A stretch of 64,000 nt of DNA from positions 94,434 through 158,433 of the forward strand of contig JAPPII010000074.1 of assembly GCA_028820845.1 (NCBI GenBank). The letters run 5' to 3'. A model generated the notes under the pieces. It was not told where the DNA came from. It worked only from the letters and a program-made list of their open reading frames with translations, and searched no databases. The DNA is from Candidatus Poribacteria bacterium (GTDB lineage: Bacteria; Poribacteria; WGA-4E; WGA-3G). The position numbers were made by a program, and so were the translations under genes. Of this stretch, positions 17,250 to 25,519 are shown piece after piece (the stretch's first letter is position 1; each line of letters starts with the position of its first letter).

Positions 17250-18374
17250 ATGAAAATTACCGGATTTGAAACAATACCTATTCAAGGTCGGGCGATGATC
17301 TTGAAAATGTTCACAGACGAAGGAATCATCGGCTACGGTGAACCGATGAACTATGAGCATTGGCGCGTCGTTGCCCAAGCCGTAGACGACATGGCGGAAT
17401 ACCTAGTCGGCAAAGACCCACTGCAGATTGAAGCGCACTGGCAAGCGATGTACAGGTCGAGTTACAGCCGGAGCATGCCTGTATTGGTCGGAGCACTCAG
17501 CGGTATTGAGATGGCGATGTGGGATGTATTCGGCAAGGTCGTCGGAATGCCGGTCTGGAAACTATTAGGCGGTTCCGTGCGGGATCGGATTCGCGTCTAT
17601 ACCGGTATAGGGGGTACAACACCTGAAGCGTGTGCAGAGCATGCGAGGAAGGCAGTGGCTGCAGGATTTCGGGCAGTAAAGATGGGAGCCTCGCCGCAAC
17701 CTGTTCGATTTGTTGATACCCCAAAGGCGATTGGCACGATGGTGACACGGGTGGCAGCCGTGCGAGAGGCAGTCGGTGATAAGGTCGATATTGCTGTTGA
17801 TCTGCATCGACGCTTGAGTCCAACGATGGCAGTCATCTTGGTAAAGGAATTAGAACCCTTCCGTCTCCTGTTTGCCGAGGAGCCGTGCCATCCTGAAAAC
17901 AATGAGCCGCTTTTGATCTTATCCCGGTCCACAACAGTACCCATCGCGACGGGTGAACGGCATTTAACACGATGGGGTTTCCGGGAGATAATTGAACGTG
18001 AGATGTGCGCGATTTTGCAACCCGATATCCGACACTGCGGTGGGATACTGGAACTGAAGAAGATAGCCGCGATGGCGGAAATCCACAATATGGCGATTGC
18101 ACCGCACAACGCTGCCGGTCCTGTCGGAGTGGCCGCATCGGTACACGTCATGGCGACCGTGCCGAATTTGCTGATATGTGAGGGCGGACACCGACGCGGA
18201 GAAGGACTGTTTCAAACACCTTTGGTTTTCAAAGATGGATTCATTGAACTCCCGACAGCACCCGGACTCGGTGTGGATATGGACGATACAGCTATTGAAG
18301 CGATTCGAGATGAAACATTTCGGCTGCGTGGAATGTTCTGGCACGCAGACGACGGGGCTTTCGCAGATTACTAA
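17250..18374 (+). CDS. Enolase-superfamily dehydratase (D-galactonate dehydratase type)
   Basis: A 374-residue enolase-superfamily enzyme, third in this window. Ligands are VDLHRRLS (Asp, His), LFAEEPC, ATGERH and APHNAAGP (His), with QPDIRHCGG before the last strand. GER and the DxH pair are typical of the galactonate dehydratase group. AAAGGA precedes the start. It follows the sialidase-fold gene closely. It shares only family-level likeness with the proteins at 6891 and 10625. Confidence 0.87.
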   Translation: MKITGFETIPIQGRAMILKMFTDEGIIGYGEPMNYEHWRVVAQAVDDMAEYLVGKDPLQIEAHWQAMYRSSYSRSMPVLVGALSGIEMAMWDVFGKVVGMPVWKLLGGSVRDRIRVYTGIGGTTPEACAEHARKAVAAGFRAVKMGASPQPVRFVDTPKAIGTMVTRVAAVREAVGDKVDIAVDLHRRLSPTMAVILVKELEPFRLLFAEEPCHPENNEPLLILSRSTTVPIATGERHLTRWGFREIIEREMCAILQPDIRHCGGILELKKIAAMAEIHNMAIAPHNAAGPVGVAASVHVMATVPNLLICEGGHRRGEGLFQTPLVFKDGFIELPTAPGLGVDMDDTAIEAIRDETFRLRGMFWHADDGAFADY

Positions 18375-18385
18375 CCACGCGCACT

Positions 18386-18676
18386 TTACGTCATTTTATT
18401 TTGATCATTCGGTCGTGTGGAAAGATTTGTTTTCGGAGGAATGTCCCATGAAATGTGTCCACAGCGCGGGCATCGCATCTCAAATTCGACGAGATTTCTG
18501 ACTGTGCCGGTTTTTTCGGGTTTCCGTCGGGTTTGACATTGTGGACACCGGACAGCCCGAAATTCGTCGGCATCGCTTTTGCCAAAGTAAGCACCTATCT
18601 TAAAGAGAATAAATAGCAACACAACGATGAAAATGCAGAAGAGGCTGAAAATGAGAAAAGGGACAAGCGTTGGCAT
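18386..18676 (-). CDS. Small membrane protein with zinc-ribbon motif
   Basis: A 96-residue protein. One hydrophobic segment (about 5-28) is followed by two CxxC pairs, RCPQCQT and RCPRCGH, about 25 residues apart, which suggests a zinc ribbon on the cytoplasmic side. GAGGA precedes the ATG. I do not recognise a named family. It converges on the enolase-family gene with 11 bases between. Confidence 0.65.
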   Translation of the reverse strand: MPTLVPFLIFSLFCIFIVVLLFILFKIGAYFGKSDADEFRAVRCPQCQTRRKPEKTGTVRNLVEFEMRCPRCGHISWDIPPKTNLSTRPNDQNKMT

Positions 18677-18731
18677 GTGGCTTTCCTCACAAGGGTCAAG
18701 GCTGGAAAATAAATGTGGTTGTCGGTCGGTG

Positions 18732-19301
18732 TTAACCTGTCAGCAATATGAGCGGTTTAACAGAGTTCTGAAGATACGTGGTTTCTGTGACATTGTCGGC
18801 GAAGAAAGGGGCGAAAAATGCATCAGCGATTTCCAAGAATGCGGGCAAGTCGAGTCCCATATAGTTTCCGAAAGCATCGTCACACTCAACGACAACCTGC
18901 CTCAATTTGTCCCGTCCCGCAGTGGAAAGTGTGCGCAAGGGTCGCAGCATTCGCATGTGATATTTGATGAGGGATGCTGAAACCTGAATCAGTCCTTGAA
19001 GAAAAAGACGATACGTGTCCTCTGCTTGGTGCCACAACCCTTCCCACGCTTCATGTGCTTCCCACCAATAGGCAAAGTTATATAAATCTATCCCGTAGAG
19101 ATAGTCCTCGTTTTCTCGCCAGAGTTCTGGAGGTAGCGGATCAGCATCGTGTTCTTCTTCGAGGCCATAACTGTGTCCGCGCGGATCTCGGATGGGATGC
19201 GGTGTGACACCAGGGATATGTCGATACGGCGGGAACGGTTTTTGTGGACAATATCGATGCCAATTTGCATCAAAAGGTTCGGGTTGTTTAATAGTGTCCA
19301 T
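18732..19301 (-). CDS. DUF309 domain protein
   Basis: A 189-residue protein whose middle carries the DUF309 signature: DYLYGIDLYNFAYWWEAHE, then WEGLWH and FLQGLIQVSASLIKYHMR. These all-helical proteins have no established function. The N-terminal 60 residues, rich in Pro and His, are an extension. It starts 15 bases after the stop of the UDP-glucose dehydrogenase gene, so it is probably cotranscribed. Confidence 0.82.
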   Translation of the reverse strand: MDTIKQPEPFDANWHRYCPQKPFPPYRHIPGVTPHPIRDPRGHSYGLEEEHDADPLPPELWRENEDYLYGIDLYNFAYWWEAHEAWEGLWHQAEDTYRLFLQGLIQVSASLIKYHMRMLRPLRTLSTAGRDKLRQVVVECDDAFGNYMGLDLPAFLEIADAFFAPFFADNVTETTYLQNSVKPLILLTG

Positions 19302-19316
19302 ATCGTCAGCGGCATT

Positions 19317-20696
19317 CTATATTCTGCCGACCCCGATGTAATGAAAACCCGCAGCTTTTGCTTCTTCCGGCGAATAGACATTACGTCCATCAATGAGGAT
19401 GCGGGTCTTCATCTGTTTGGCGAGTTTACGGAGTTCGAGTCTGTGATAGAGTTCCCATTCAGTGACAAGCACTAACGCATCCGCATTGTAGGCGAGTTCA
19501 TCTATATTTTTTGTGAAGTAGAGGTTGGTGTTAGCAGATGGATCCCTTCCACTCAAAGCACGCTGCGCATTTTCAATAGCGATCGGATCGTGTGCGCGAA
19601 CGGTTGCACCCTCAGCAATAAGTTCACGAATAATGTCAAGCGACGGGGCTTCTCTAACGTCATCCGTGTTAGGCTTGAATGCGAGACCGAGGATACCGAT
19701 AGTTTTACCTTTGAGCGTCTTCAGAGCACCTTGCAATTTTTCGATGATATGCGCGCGTTGGCGAAAATTAACGGTACGCGCGGCTTCCGTGATAGGCATC
19801 TCGTAGCCGGATTGCGCTGCGACCCCTAACAACGCTGAAGTATCTTTAGGGTAACAACTCCCACCCCATCCGAGACCGGCACGGAGAAACTGATTTCCGA
19901 TGCGAGCGTCGAGTCCAATACCACGCGCAACCTCCGTCACGTCTGCACTGACCTTTTCACAGAGTCCTCCAATTTCATTGATAAAACTGATCTTGAGGGC
20001 GAGGAATGTGTTCGCAGCATATTTAATCATCTCTGCACTGTTTGGATCGGTGGTCATCATCGGTGGCAAGTGGTAAGCCGACGGACGTGGAAATCCACTC
20101 GGTGGATCAAACGTCTGTTCGAGGATCGGTTTATAGAGGCGACGGAGGGTATCAATCGCTTCATCGCTATTGGCACCAACAACAATCCGATCCGGATACA
20201 GTGCGCCTTGTAACGCTAAACCTTCTTGTAAGAACTCCGGGTTTGAAGCAACGGACACATTTCCCTGAATACCACGTGTCGAAAAAACAGACTCGACAAC
20301 CTTAGCGACGCGTTGGTTGGTGCCGATGGGAACCGTGGACTTAACGACGAGCGTATAGTGTCTATCGGGCAGACAGACTTCTGCAACTTCCCTCGCTGCT
20401 TGTTCAACGTGCTGTGTATCAGCTTCTCCATTCTTTTTCGGTGGTGTCCCGACAGCAATCAGAATCAGCTCTGAATCGGGGACGACCTCAGCGACGTTTG
20501 GCGTAAAACGGATGGTGTGCTGCACTTCTTCAAGAAGGTTCTGGATGCCGGGTTCGTGAATAGGGCTTTTCCCTTCGTGCAGAAGGTCTAATTTACTTTC
20601 GTCTTTCTCTACTATTGCGACATTGTGATTGAGGTAAGCGAGGACGACACCCGTGGTCAAACCGACGTATCCTGCTCCTATAATTGCAATCTTCAT
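19317..20696 (-). CDS. UDP-glucose 6-dehydrogenase
   Basis: A 459-residue UDP-glucose/GDP-mannose dehydrogenase. The NAD motif is GAGYVGLTTGVVLA at the N-terminus; the catalytic Cys281 lies in GWGGSCYPKD; a C-terminal UDP-binding domain with LAFKPNTDDVREAPS is present. It makes UDP-glucuronate for envelope polysaccharide. It lies in a minus-strand run with a sugar kinase and DUF309. No strong ribosome site is seen before the start. Confidence 0.92.
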   Translation of the reverse strand: MKIAIIGAGYVGLTTGVVLAYLNHNVAIVEKDESKLDLLHEGKSPIHEPGIQNLLEEVQHTIRFTPNVAEVVPDSELILIAVGTPPKKNGEADTQHVEQAAREVAEVCLPDRHYTLVVKSTVPIGTNQRVAKVVESVFSTRGIQGNVSVASNPEFLQEGLALQGALYPDRIVVGANSDEAIDTLRRLYKPILEQTFDPPSGFPRPSAYHLPPMMTTDPNSAEMIKYAANTFLALKISFINEIGGLCEKVSADVTEVARGIGLDARIGNQFLRAGLGWGGSCYPKDTSALLGVAAQSGYEMPITEAARTVNFRQRAHIIEKLQGALKTLKGKTIGILGLAFKPNTDDVREAPSLDIIRELIAEGATVRAHDPIAIENAQRALSGRDPSANTNLYFTKNIDELAYNADALVLVTEWELYHRLELRKLAKQMKTRILIDGRNVYSPEEAKAAGFHYIGVGRI

Positions 20697-20728
20697 TTTT
20701 TTTGCTATTGAATCTGGTCATCGTTCCT

Positions 20729-20947
20729 TTAACTTGGTGTGAATTCAACAACTTCAAGAACTCTTTGAAGTCGTTCGGTAGTTGGATCGTAGCCATAATT
20801 AATCTGTCGCATCAATTCGAGGGCTGCCATACGTTCTTGTGGGGTTTTGGAATGCCAATATGCTTTATCAGCCACATCTGCTTCTTCAAAAGAGGATAAA
20901 ACTGAAAATTCCTCCTTATCCACTCTAAAACTATCAATCGCTCGCAT
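20729..20947 (-). CDS. Small conserved protein, ELMRQINYGYDP family
   Basis: A 72-residue protein with the segments FSVLSSFEEADVADKAYW, TPQERMAALELMRQINYGYD and RLQRVLEVVE. This pattern recurs in short proteins that I recall as often lying upstream of nucleotidyltransferase-like or antitoxin genes. I do not know a proven function. The start at 20947 is preferred: AGAGGA is about 10 bases upstream of it and too close to the ATG at 20956. No partner gene is visible here. Confidence 0.55.
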   Translation of the reverse strand: MRAIDSFRVDKEEFSVLSSFEEADVADKAYWHSKTPQERMAALELMRQINYGYDPTTERLQRVLEVVEFTPS

Positions 20948-20965
20948 TGCTTTCATATCCTCTAT

Positions 20966-21985
20966 TTATTCAACCGGTGGGGGTTCAACGCTTTCCAGCA
21001 ACCTATTGATAATATCTAAACTCGTGATACCGTCAGCCTCGGCGTTGAAATTCGTCAGAATTCGGTGGCGTAGGACGGGGATCGCAACAGCTTTAATATC
21101 TTCATAAGCGACATGATAGCGTCCGTGGAGGATGGCTCGCGCCTTTGCACCGAGAACGAGATATTGCGATGCTCGGGGGCCTGCTCCCCATTGGACCCAA
21201 TCCTGAATGAAGTCGTATGCATCTGGGGCAGGACGCGTCTGCCTATTCAATTCCACGGCATACTCTACAATCGCTTCAGCGATGGGGACTTTCCGGACGA
21301 CCTGCTGTATTTGTAGGACCTCTTCTCCGGTGATAACGGCATTGATTTCCGGTTCATAAGCCGCTGTTGTTGTCATCACAATCTCTTTTTCAGAAGTTTT
21401 GTCTGGATAATCGAGGGTGATATGGAACATAAAGCGATCAAGTTGTGCTTCTGGTAGTGGGTAAGTCCCTTCTTGTTCAATTGGGTTCTGTGTCGCTAAA
21501 ACAAAAAACGGGCGTTCCAAGAAATATGTTCTACCGCCTGCGGTGACCTGATATTCTTGCATGGCTTGTAAAAGTGCGGCTTGTGTTTTCGGAGGTGTTC
21601 GATTGATTTCATCGGCGAGAACGATATTGGCAAACACTGGACCCTTAATAAATCGGAAGGCACGTTTACCGGTTCCATCTTCTTCAATAATATCGGTCCC
21701 TATAATGTCGGACGGCATTAGGTCTGGTGTAAATTGGATGCGGTTAAATGGCAATTTGAGAATTTGTGCGAATGTGCTAATGAGCAGCGTTTTTGCCAAC
21801 CCCGGTACCCCAACCAACAAGCAGTGTCCCTGCGAAAAGAGCGCAATCAGGAGCTGCTCAATGACCTCGTTTTGTCCGATGATACGTTTTTTGAGTTCAG
21901 TTAGAATATTTTCTTTGGCTGTTTTTAATGTTTCAGCGATTTCTATATCAGTTGCAGGTTGCGTGGAGGGCATATCGTTTTTCAT
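20966..21985 (-). CDS. MoxR-family AAA+ ATPase
   Basis: About 339 residues with the MoxR pattern: QGHCLLVGVPGLAKT (Walker A), IVLADEINRTPPKTQ (Walker B), VLATQNPIEQEGTYP (sensor 1) and QLDRFMFHI. MoxR ATPases act as chaperones with a DUF58/von Willebrand partner. The usual adjacent DUF58 gene is not here but at 39174, about 17 kb away. The start is unclear: ATG 21985 is chosen, and a GTG at 22018 would overlap the upstream kinase gene. Confidence 0.88.
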   Translation of the reverse strand: MKNDMPSTQPATDIEIAETLKTAKENILTELKKRIIGQNEVIEQLLIALFSQGHCLLVGVPGLAKTLLISTFAQILKLPFNRIQFTPDLMPSDIIGTDIIEEDGTGKRAFRFIKGPVFANIVLADEINRTPPKTQAALLQAMQEYQVTAGGRTYFLERPFFVLATQNPIEQEGTYPLPEAQLDRFMFHITLDYPDKTSEKEIVMTTTAAYEPEINAVITGEEVLQIQQVVRKVPIAEAIVEYAVELNRQTRPAPDAYDFIQDWVQWGAGPRASQYLVLGAKARAILHGRYHVAYEDIKAVAIPVLRHRILTNFNAEADGITSLDIINRLLESVEPPPVE

Positions 21986-21996
21986 ATATTTAAGGT

Positions 21997-23055
21997 TTAG
22001 TAGTTTGAGACTCTCCACATTTGGAGACCATCGAAATCGAAGTTGACATCAATAACGCGTGCACCAGCGTCTTCGAGTTTCTGGCGCACACTATGTTCGC
22101 GTGTCGGTTCACAGTAGAACAGGAGACACCCGCCACCACCGGCACCACACGCTTTTCCGCCGATGGCACCGTGTGCTGTCGCGATTTTAAAAAGCTGCTC
22201 AATCTGCTCGTTTGTAACAGACGGGTGTAACTTTTTCTGATTCCGCCAATTTTGGGTGAGTAATTCGCCGAATTCGGTCAATCTGCCGCGCATCAGTGCC
22301 GTTTTTGTCGCCTCAGCGGTGGCTTTGAGCGTCTCTAAGGCATCGCGGACACTTGGATCGGCACTTTTATAGGCGGTTGTCACGTTCTGATGGATGTTGC
22401 CCGAGAGTCTCGGTTGCCCGGTATAACAAAGGACGAGATTTTTTTCAAGTTCGTAGCGGATCTGAGGAGGGAGTCTCAGCGGCGAAGTTTTGACCTCTTC
22501 CCCTTGGAATTCCATAAAATGAATACCACCGAGGGCACTCGCGTAATGGTCTTGCTTCCCACCGAGTATACCGAGTTCATGGCGTTCGATAGTGCTGGCG
22601 AGTTCGGCGTATTCATACGGAAGATAGGTGGCTTCTTTGAGTGCGCCGAGGACGCTGACGAGGGCAACTCCCATTGCTGCCGAAGTTCCCAATCCACTCC
22701 CAGGAGGGGCATTGGACTGTGTGATCAGGTCGAATCCACCGATCTGTATAGACATGCGCCGGACCCCTGCCTTTACTAAATCGATATTTCCATCGTATTC
22801 GAGTTGACGGACATCGTCGGCTTCAATGAAGGTATCGAAATCTGCGGAATAGATACGAATACTTTTATCTAAAATCCGCTGCAGTTCAACGGAATCGTCC
22901 TGCGTTGTCTGACTTTCACAGCGGAGCGTGGCGTAAGCATACCGGTTGATTGCTCCGTTAACGACCAGCCCCTTTGAATGCTCGGTGAATAGGGCTACGT
23001 CGCTCCACCCCCCAGCAAAGTCAATTCGGACTGGAGCTCTCGCTCGGATTAGCAT
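21997..23055 (-). CDS. GHMP-family sugar kinase
   Basis: A 352-residue GHMP kinase, nearest in look to the D-glycero-D-manno-heptose 7-phosphate kinase (HddA) group. Motif 1 is RAPVRIDFAGGWSD, motif 2 PPGSGLGTSAAMGVAL, motif 3 KACGAGGGGCLLF. AGGAGAC precedes the ATG at 23055; a longer in-frame start at 23130 lacks support. It phosphorylates a sugar or heptose, consistent with envelope sugar synthesis next to UDP-glucose dehydrogenase. Confidence 0.87.
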   Translation of the reverse strand: MLIRARAPVRIDFAGGWSDVALFTEHSKGLVVNGAINRYAYATLRCESQTTQDDSVELQRILDKSIRIYSADFDTFIEADDVRQLEYDGNIDLVKAGVRRMSIQIGGFDLITQSNAPPGSGLGTSAAMGVALVSVLGALKEATYLPYEYAELASTIERHELGILGGKQDHYASALGGIHFMEFQGEEVKTSPLRLPPQIRYELEKNLVLCYTGQPRLSGNIHQNVTTAYKSADPSVRDALETLKATAEATKTALMRGRLTEFGELLTQNWRNQKKLHPSVTNEQIEQLFKIATAHGAIGGKACGAGGGGCLLFYCEPTREHSVRQKLEDAGARVIDVNFDFDGLQMWRVSNY

Positions 23056-23294
23056 GACGAGTCTCCTGACATCGGTTTTTACGAGCACGCTTGCAAAGAA
23101 TATGTATAAAATAGTGCGAAAAGTAGACAAGCGAAACTACAGATCGGACAAACCGGAAATAGACACATGCCCTCGCAAAAGATGATGAATACAAAAAATT
23201 GTGGCGAAGGTTAGCCGATAGTCGTATTGAAATATTTGGCAAGGGCAGTCTCTGTCGAGAAAGTGGTTAAAATAGTTGATGGTAGATGTAACGT

Positions 23295-23350
23295 GGAAAA
23301 GCCGCAGCTACCCCCGATTCGGAAACGGGGCATAGCCCCGCGGCTTTTCC
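23295..23350 (-). terminator. Hairpin terminator after the HU gene
   Basis: An 11-base perfect inverted repeat, GGAAAAGCCGC and GCGGCTTTTCC, encloses a CCCCG/CGGGG inner stem. It lies 29 bases after the HU stop. The T run is short, so strength is uncertain. The rest of the 323-base gap 23056-23378 holds the leader of the kinase gene and no gene. Confidence 0.6.
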
Positions 23351-23378
23351 CAGAAACTGAGCGAAATAACCGCTAATC

Positions 23379-23660
23379 TTAGGCAGCAGCGTCGCGAAGC
23401 TTCTTACCAGCTTTGAAGACAGGGACGGTCTTCTCAGGAATACTGAGCGGTTCGCCAGTCTGTGGATTGCGACCTGTACGGGCTGGCCGAACTTTGGCTT
23501 CAAATGTTCCGAAACCGATCAACCCAACGGAATCGCCGTTACTCAAAGCATCGCAAACAGTCGCAGCAAAAGCGTCAACAGCGGCTGTTGCCTCTTTCTT
23601 GCTAAGACCCGTCTGTTCGACAATACTGCTGACGACATCGTTCTTCATTAATTTTGCCAT
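23379..23660 (-). CDS. HU-family DNA-binding protein
   Basis: A 93-residue nucleoid protein with the HU pattern: MKNDVVSSIVEQTGLSKKEA, GLIGFGTFEAKVRPARTGRN and PQTGEPLSIPE. It binds and bends DNA. The start at 23660 has AGAGGA upstream; an 11-residue longer frame is not used. A consensus promoter lies about 130 bases upstream. The protein is standard length. Confidence 0.95.
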   Translation of the reverse strand: MAKLMKNDVVSSIVEQTGLSKKEATAAVDAFAATVCDALSNGDSVGLIGFGTFEAKVRPARTGRNPQTGEPLSIPEKTVPVFKAGKKLRDAAA

Positions 23661-23786
23661 GTCAAATGTTCCTCTAATTTTCAGCCCGAACAAGAAAACA
23701 ATACGTCTGCTAAATAATTAAGAAACGTGGGTTCTCCCATATCGAGCGTAAATTGGATTTAACAAAAAACTAATAGTAGTAATTAT

Positions 23787-23815
23787 ATTATACTATACAA
23801 ATATAGATATGTCAA
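23787..23815 (-). promoter_or_regulatory. Consensus sigma-70 promoter of the HU gene
   Basis: On the minus strand TTGACA (23815-23810), 17 bases, TATAAT (23792-23787), an exact match to consensus. The leader would be about 120 bases. Confidence 0.85.
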
Positions 23816-23820
23816 GATGA

Positions 23821-24175
23821 ATAGCACCCACAACCTGAAGATTGGGGCTTCGGCTTCGTAGCAACTGCGGTTTTCTCAAAGAGTCAACCGTCTTAGTATC
23901 GCTCCACCCGTAGGCAATTCCCCTATACCCTGAAAGAAATAGGTAAGGGCATATCGTGCGGAAACTTTCACGGCTATTCCTGCCTACAAAAAAAAAGGAG
24001 AGTAGCAGTAATGCAACGTGCTGGCTTTCACCTCCGCTCCGAAACTTACGCGTGAACTGCTACCGATACATGTTTTTTACAAGGTCTCACTTGACACCCG
24101 CCACACACCATACGACTGGTGAGGATAGGACTCTCTCAAATGAGAGAGGTCGTATTCCTATCCAGCAAGTGTAAT
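23821..24175. ncRNA. Structured non-coding element resembling HEARO/omega-RNA (IS200/IS605-like end), no nuclease gene
   Basis: There is no credible gene in 23816-24411. On the plus strand the element begins directly after ATGA (23817-23820), the insertion target known for HEARO RNAs. It opens with a hairpin at 23827-23847 (CCC, bulged A, CAACC, loop TGAA, GATTG, GGG); a bulged base in the stem is typical of IS200/IS605 ends. Further paired segments follow: CGGTT/AACCG, GTAGGCA/TGCCTAC, GTAGCAGT/ACTGCTAC, CTCTCTC/GAGAGAG inside GGATAGGA/TCCTATCC, and ATACGAC/GTCGTAT, which crosses the last stem as a possible pseudoknot. Family assignment is inference. The minus strand has its own promoter-like site (TATAAT at 24184-24179) and a T9 run at 23997-23989, so the transcribed strand is open. 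Confidence 0.5.
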
Positions 24176-24411
24176 ATCATTATACTACATTTTTAGGTGA
24201 ATAACAAGTTTATTTTTCAATAACGCCATTAGTTTCCGCCTACATCCCGCAAACGAAAGCATAGAATTCGATGCCGAATGTTAAAATTAATACCATAGAT
24301 TGCGGAATTTGTCAAATTTTTTCTTTACAGCCATAAATCAAATTTTTAGCGGAATGATTGATTTTCAATAGTTCCTTTGCCTGCCGATATTGAGTGGCTT
24401 GACCGAAATAT

Positions 24412-24441
24412 TTGCTTTAAGCGGTACGTTTGTGGTAAAAT
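24412..24441 (+). promoter_or_regulatory. Probable sigma-70 promoter of asd
   Basis: TTGCTT at 24412-24417, 18 bases, TAAAAT at 24436-24441, about 60 bases before the asd start. I see no lysine riboswitch in the leader. Confidence 0.5.
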
Positions 24442-24502
24442 TAATAAAATATAGTTTACTGAAGATTCCGCTTGAGTAACACAATAAAGGAAAATATCAA
24501 AA

Positions 24503-25504
24503 ATGCATGAAAGTTATCGTGTAGCAGTTGTAGGCGCGACCGGTGCTGTCGGCAACACGATGTTGCAAATTTTAGAAGAACGAGGCTTCCCTATTGCCTC
24601 CTTGAAACTTCTGGCATCGCACCGTTCCGCTGGTGAGATTCTGTCCTTTAAAGATGCCCCAATTATCGTTGAAGAATTAACGCATGATTCCTTTGGAGAT
24701 GTGGATGTCGTCTTTTCATCGGCGGGTGGGTCTGTCAGTCGCGAGTTCATTCCGACAGCTGTCGAAAAAGGAGCACTCGTCATTGACAACACAAGTGCCT
24801 TCCGTATGGATCCAGACACACCATTGGTTGTCCCTGAAGTTAATATGGATGCTGCACGGACACATAACGGACTCATTGCCAATCCGAATTGTTCCACCAT
24901 TCAGATGATGGTAGCACTTAAACCAATTTATGATGCCGTTGGTATCAAGAGGATCGTTGTTTCGACCTATCAGAGCGTTTCTGGCAAAAGTGGACGCGCT
25001 GTTATAGAATTGGTTCAGCAAACAAAGGACGCTCTCGAAGGGATACCGGTTACTTTAGATAAATTTCCACACCAGATGGCGTTCAACGTCGCCTTTGATT
25101 GGCCCTTTTTAGATGGCGGGGACAATGAGGAAGAGGTCAAAATGATCAATGAGACTCGGAAAATACTCGCCGATGACACAATTGGGGTCTCTGCTACAAC
25201 CGTTCGAGTCCCAGTCTTCTACGCACATTCCGAATCCATAAACCTTGAAACACACGGAAAACTCACCGCAGCTGAAGCGAGAGAATGTCTCGCCACTGCT
25301 CCGGGTGTGAAACTTGTGGATGATCCGAGCAATCAGCAGTACCCACTTGCTATAGATGCTGCAGGCAAAGATGATGTTTACGTAGGTAGAATCCGGGATG
25401 ATGCCTCGATAGAAAACGGTTTGAATCTTTGGGTCGTTGCGGACAACTTACGGAAAGGCGCAGCCTTAAATGCTATTCAGATAGCTGAGAACCTGCTGTT
25501 ATAG
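24503..25504 (+). CDS. asd: Aspartate-semialdehyde dehydrogenase
   Basis: A 333-residue enzyme that reduces aspartyl phosphate to the semialdehyde in lysine, threonine and methionine synthesis. GATGAVGNTML is the NADP motif, and ANPNCSTIQ carries the catalytic Cys130. STYQSVSGKSGR and PVFYAHSESI complete the active site. Length is normal. MtnK follows 15 bases downstream, which places two amino-acid-linked genes together. Confidence 0.95.
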   Translation: MHESYRVAVVGATGAVGNTMLQILEERGFPIASLKLLASHRSAGEILSFKDAPIIVEELTHDSFGDVDVVFSSAGGSVSREFIPTAVEKGALVIDNTSAFRMDPDTPLVVPEVNMDAARTHNGLIANPNCSTIQMMVALKPIYDAVGIKRIVVSTYQSVSGKSGRAVIELVQQTKDALEGIPVTLDKFPHQMAFNVAFDWPFLDGGDNEEEVKMINETRKILADDTIGVSATTVRVPVFYAHSESINLETHGKLTAAEARECLATAPGVKLVDDPSNQQYPLAIDAAGKDDVYVGRIRDDASIENGLNLWVVADNLRKGAALNAIQIAENLLL

Positions 25505-25519
25505 TCGGGTGAAAAAGAT

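Noticed and set aside
23821..24184. tmRNA, RNase P RNA or SRP RNA
   Set aside because: No tRNA-like ends or tag reading frame, no GAGGAAAGTC core, and no SRP tetraloop region were found.
24185..24502. Lysine riboswitch before asd
   Set aside because: The leader lacks the conserved lysine-riboswitch core segments, and is AT-rich without clear structure.
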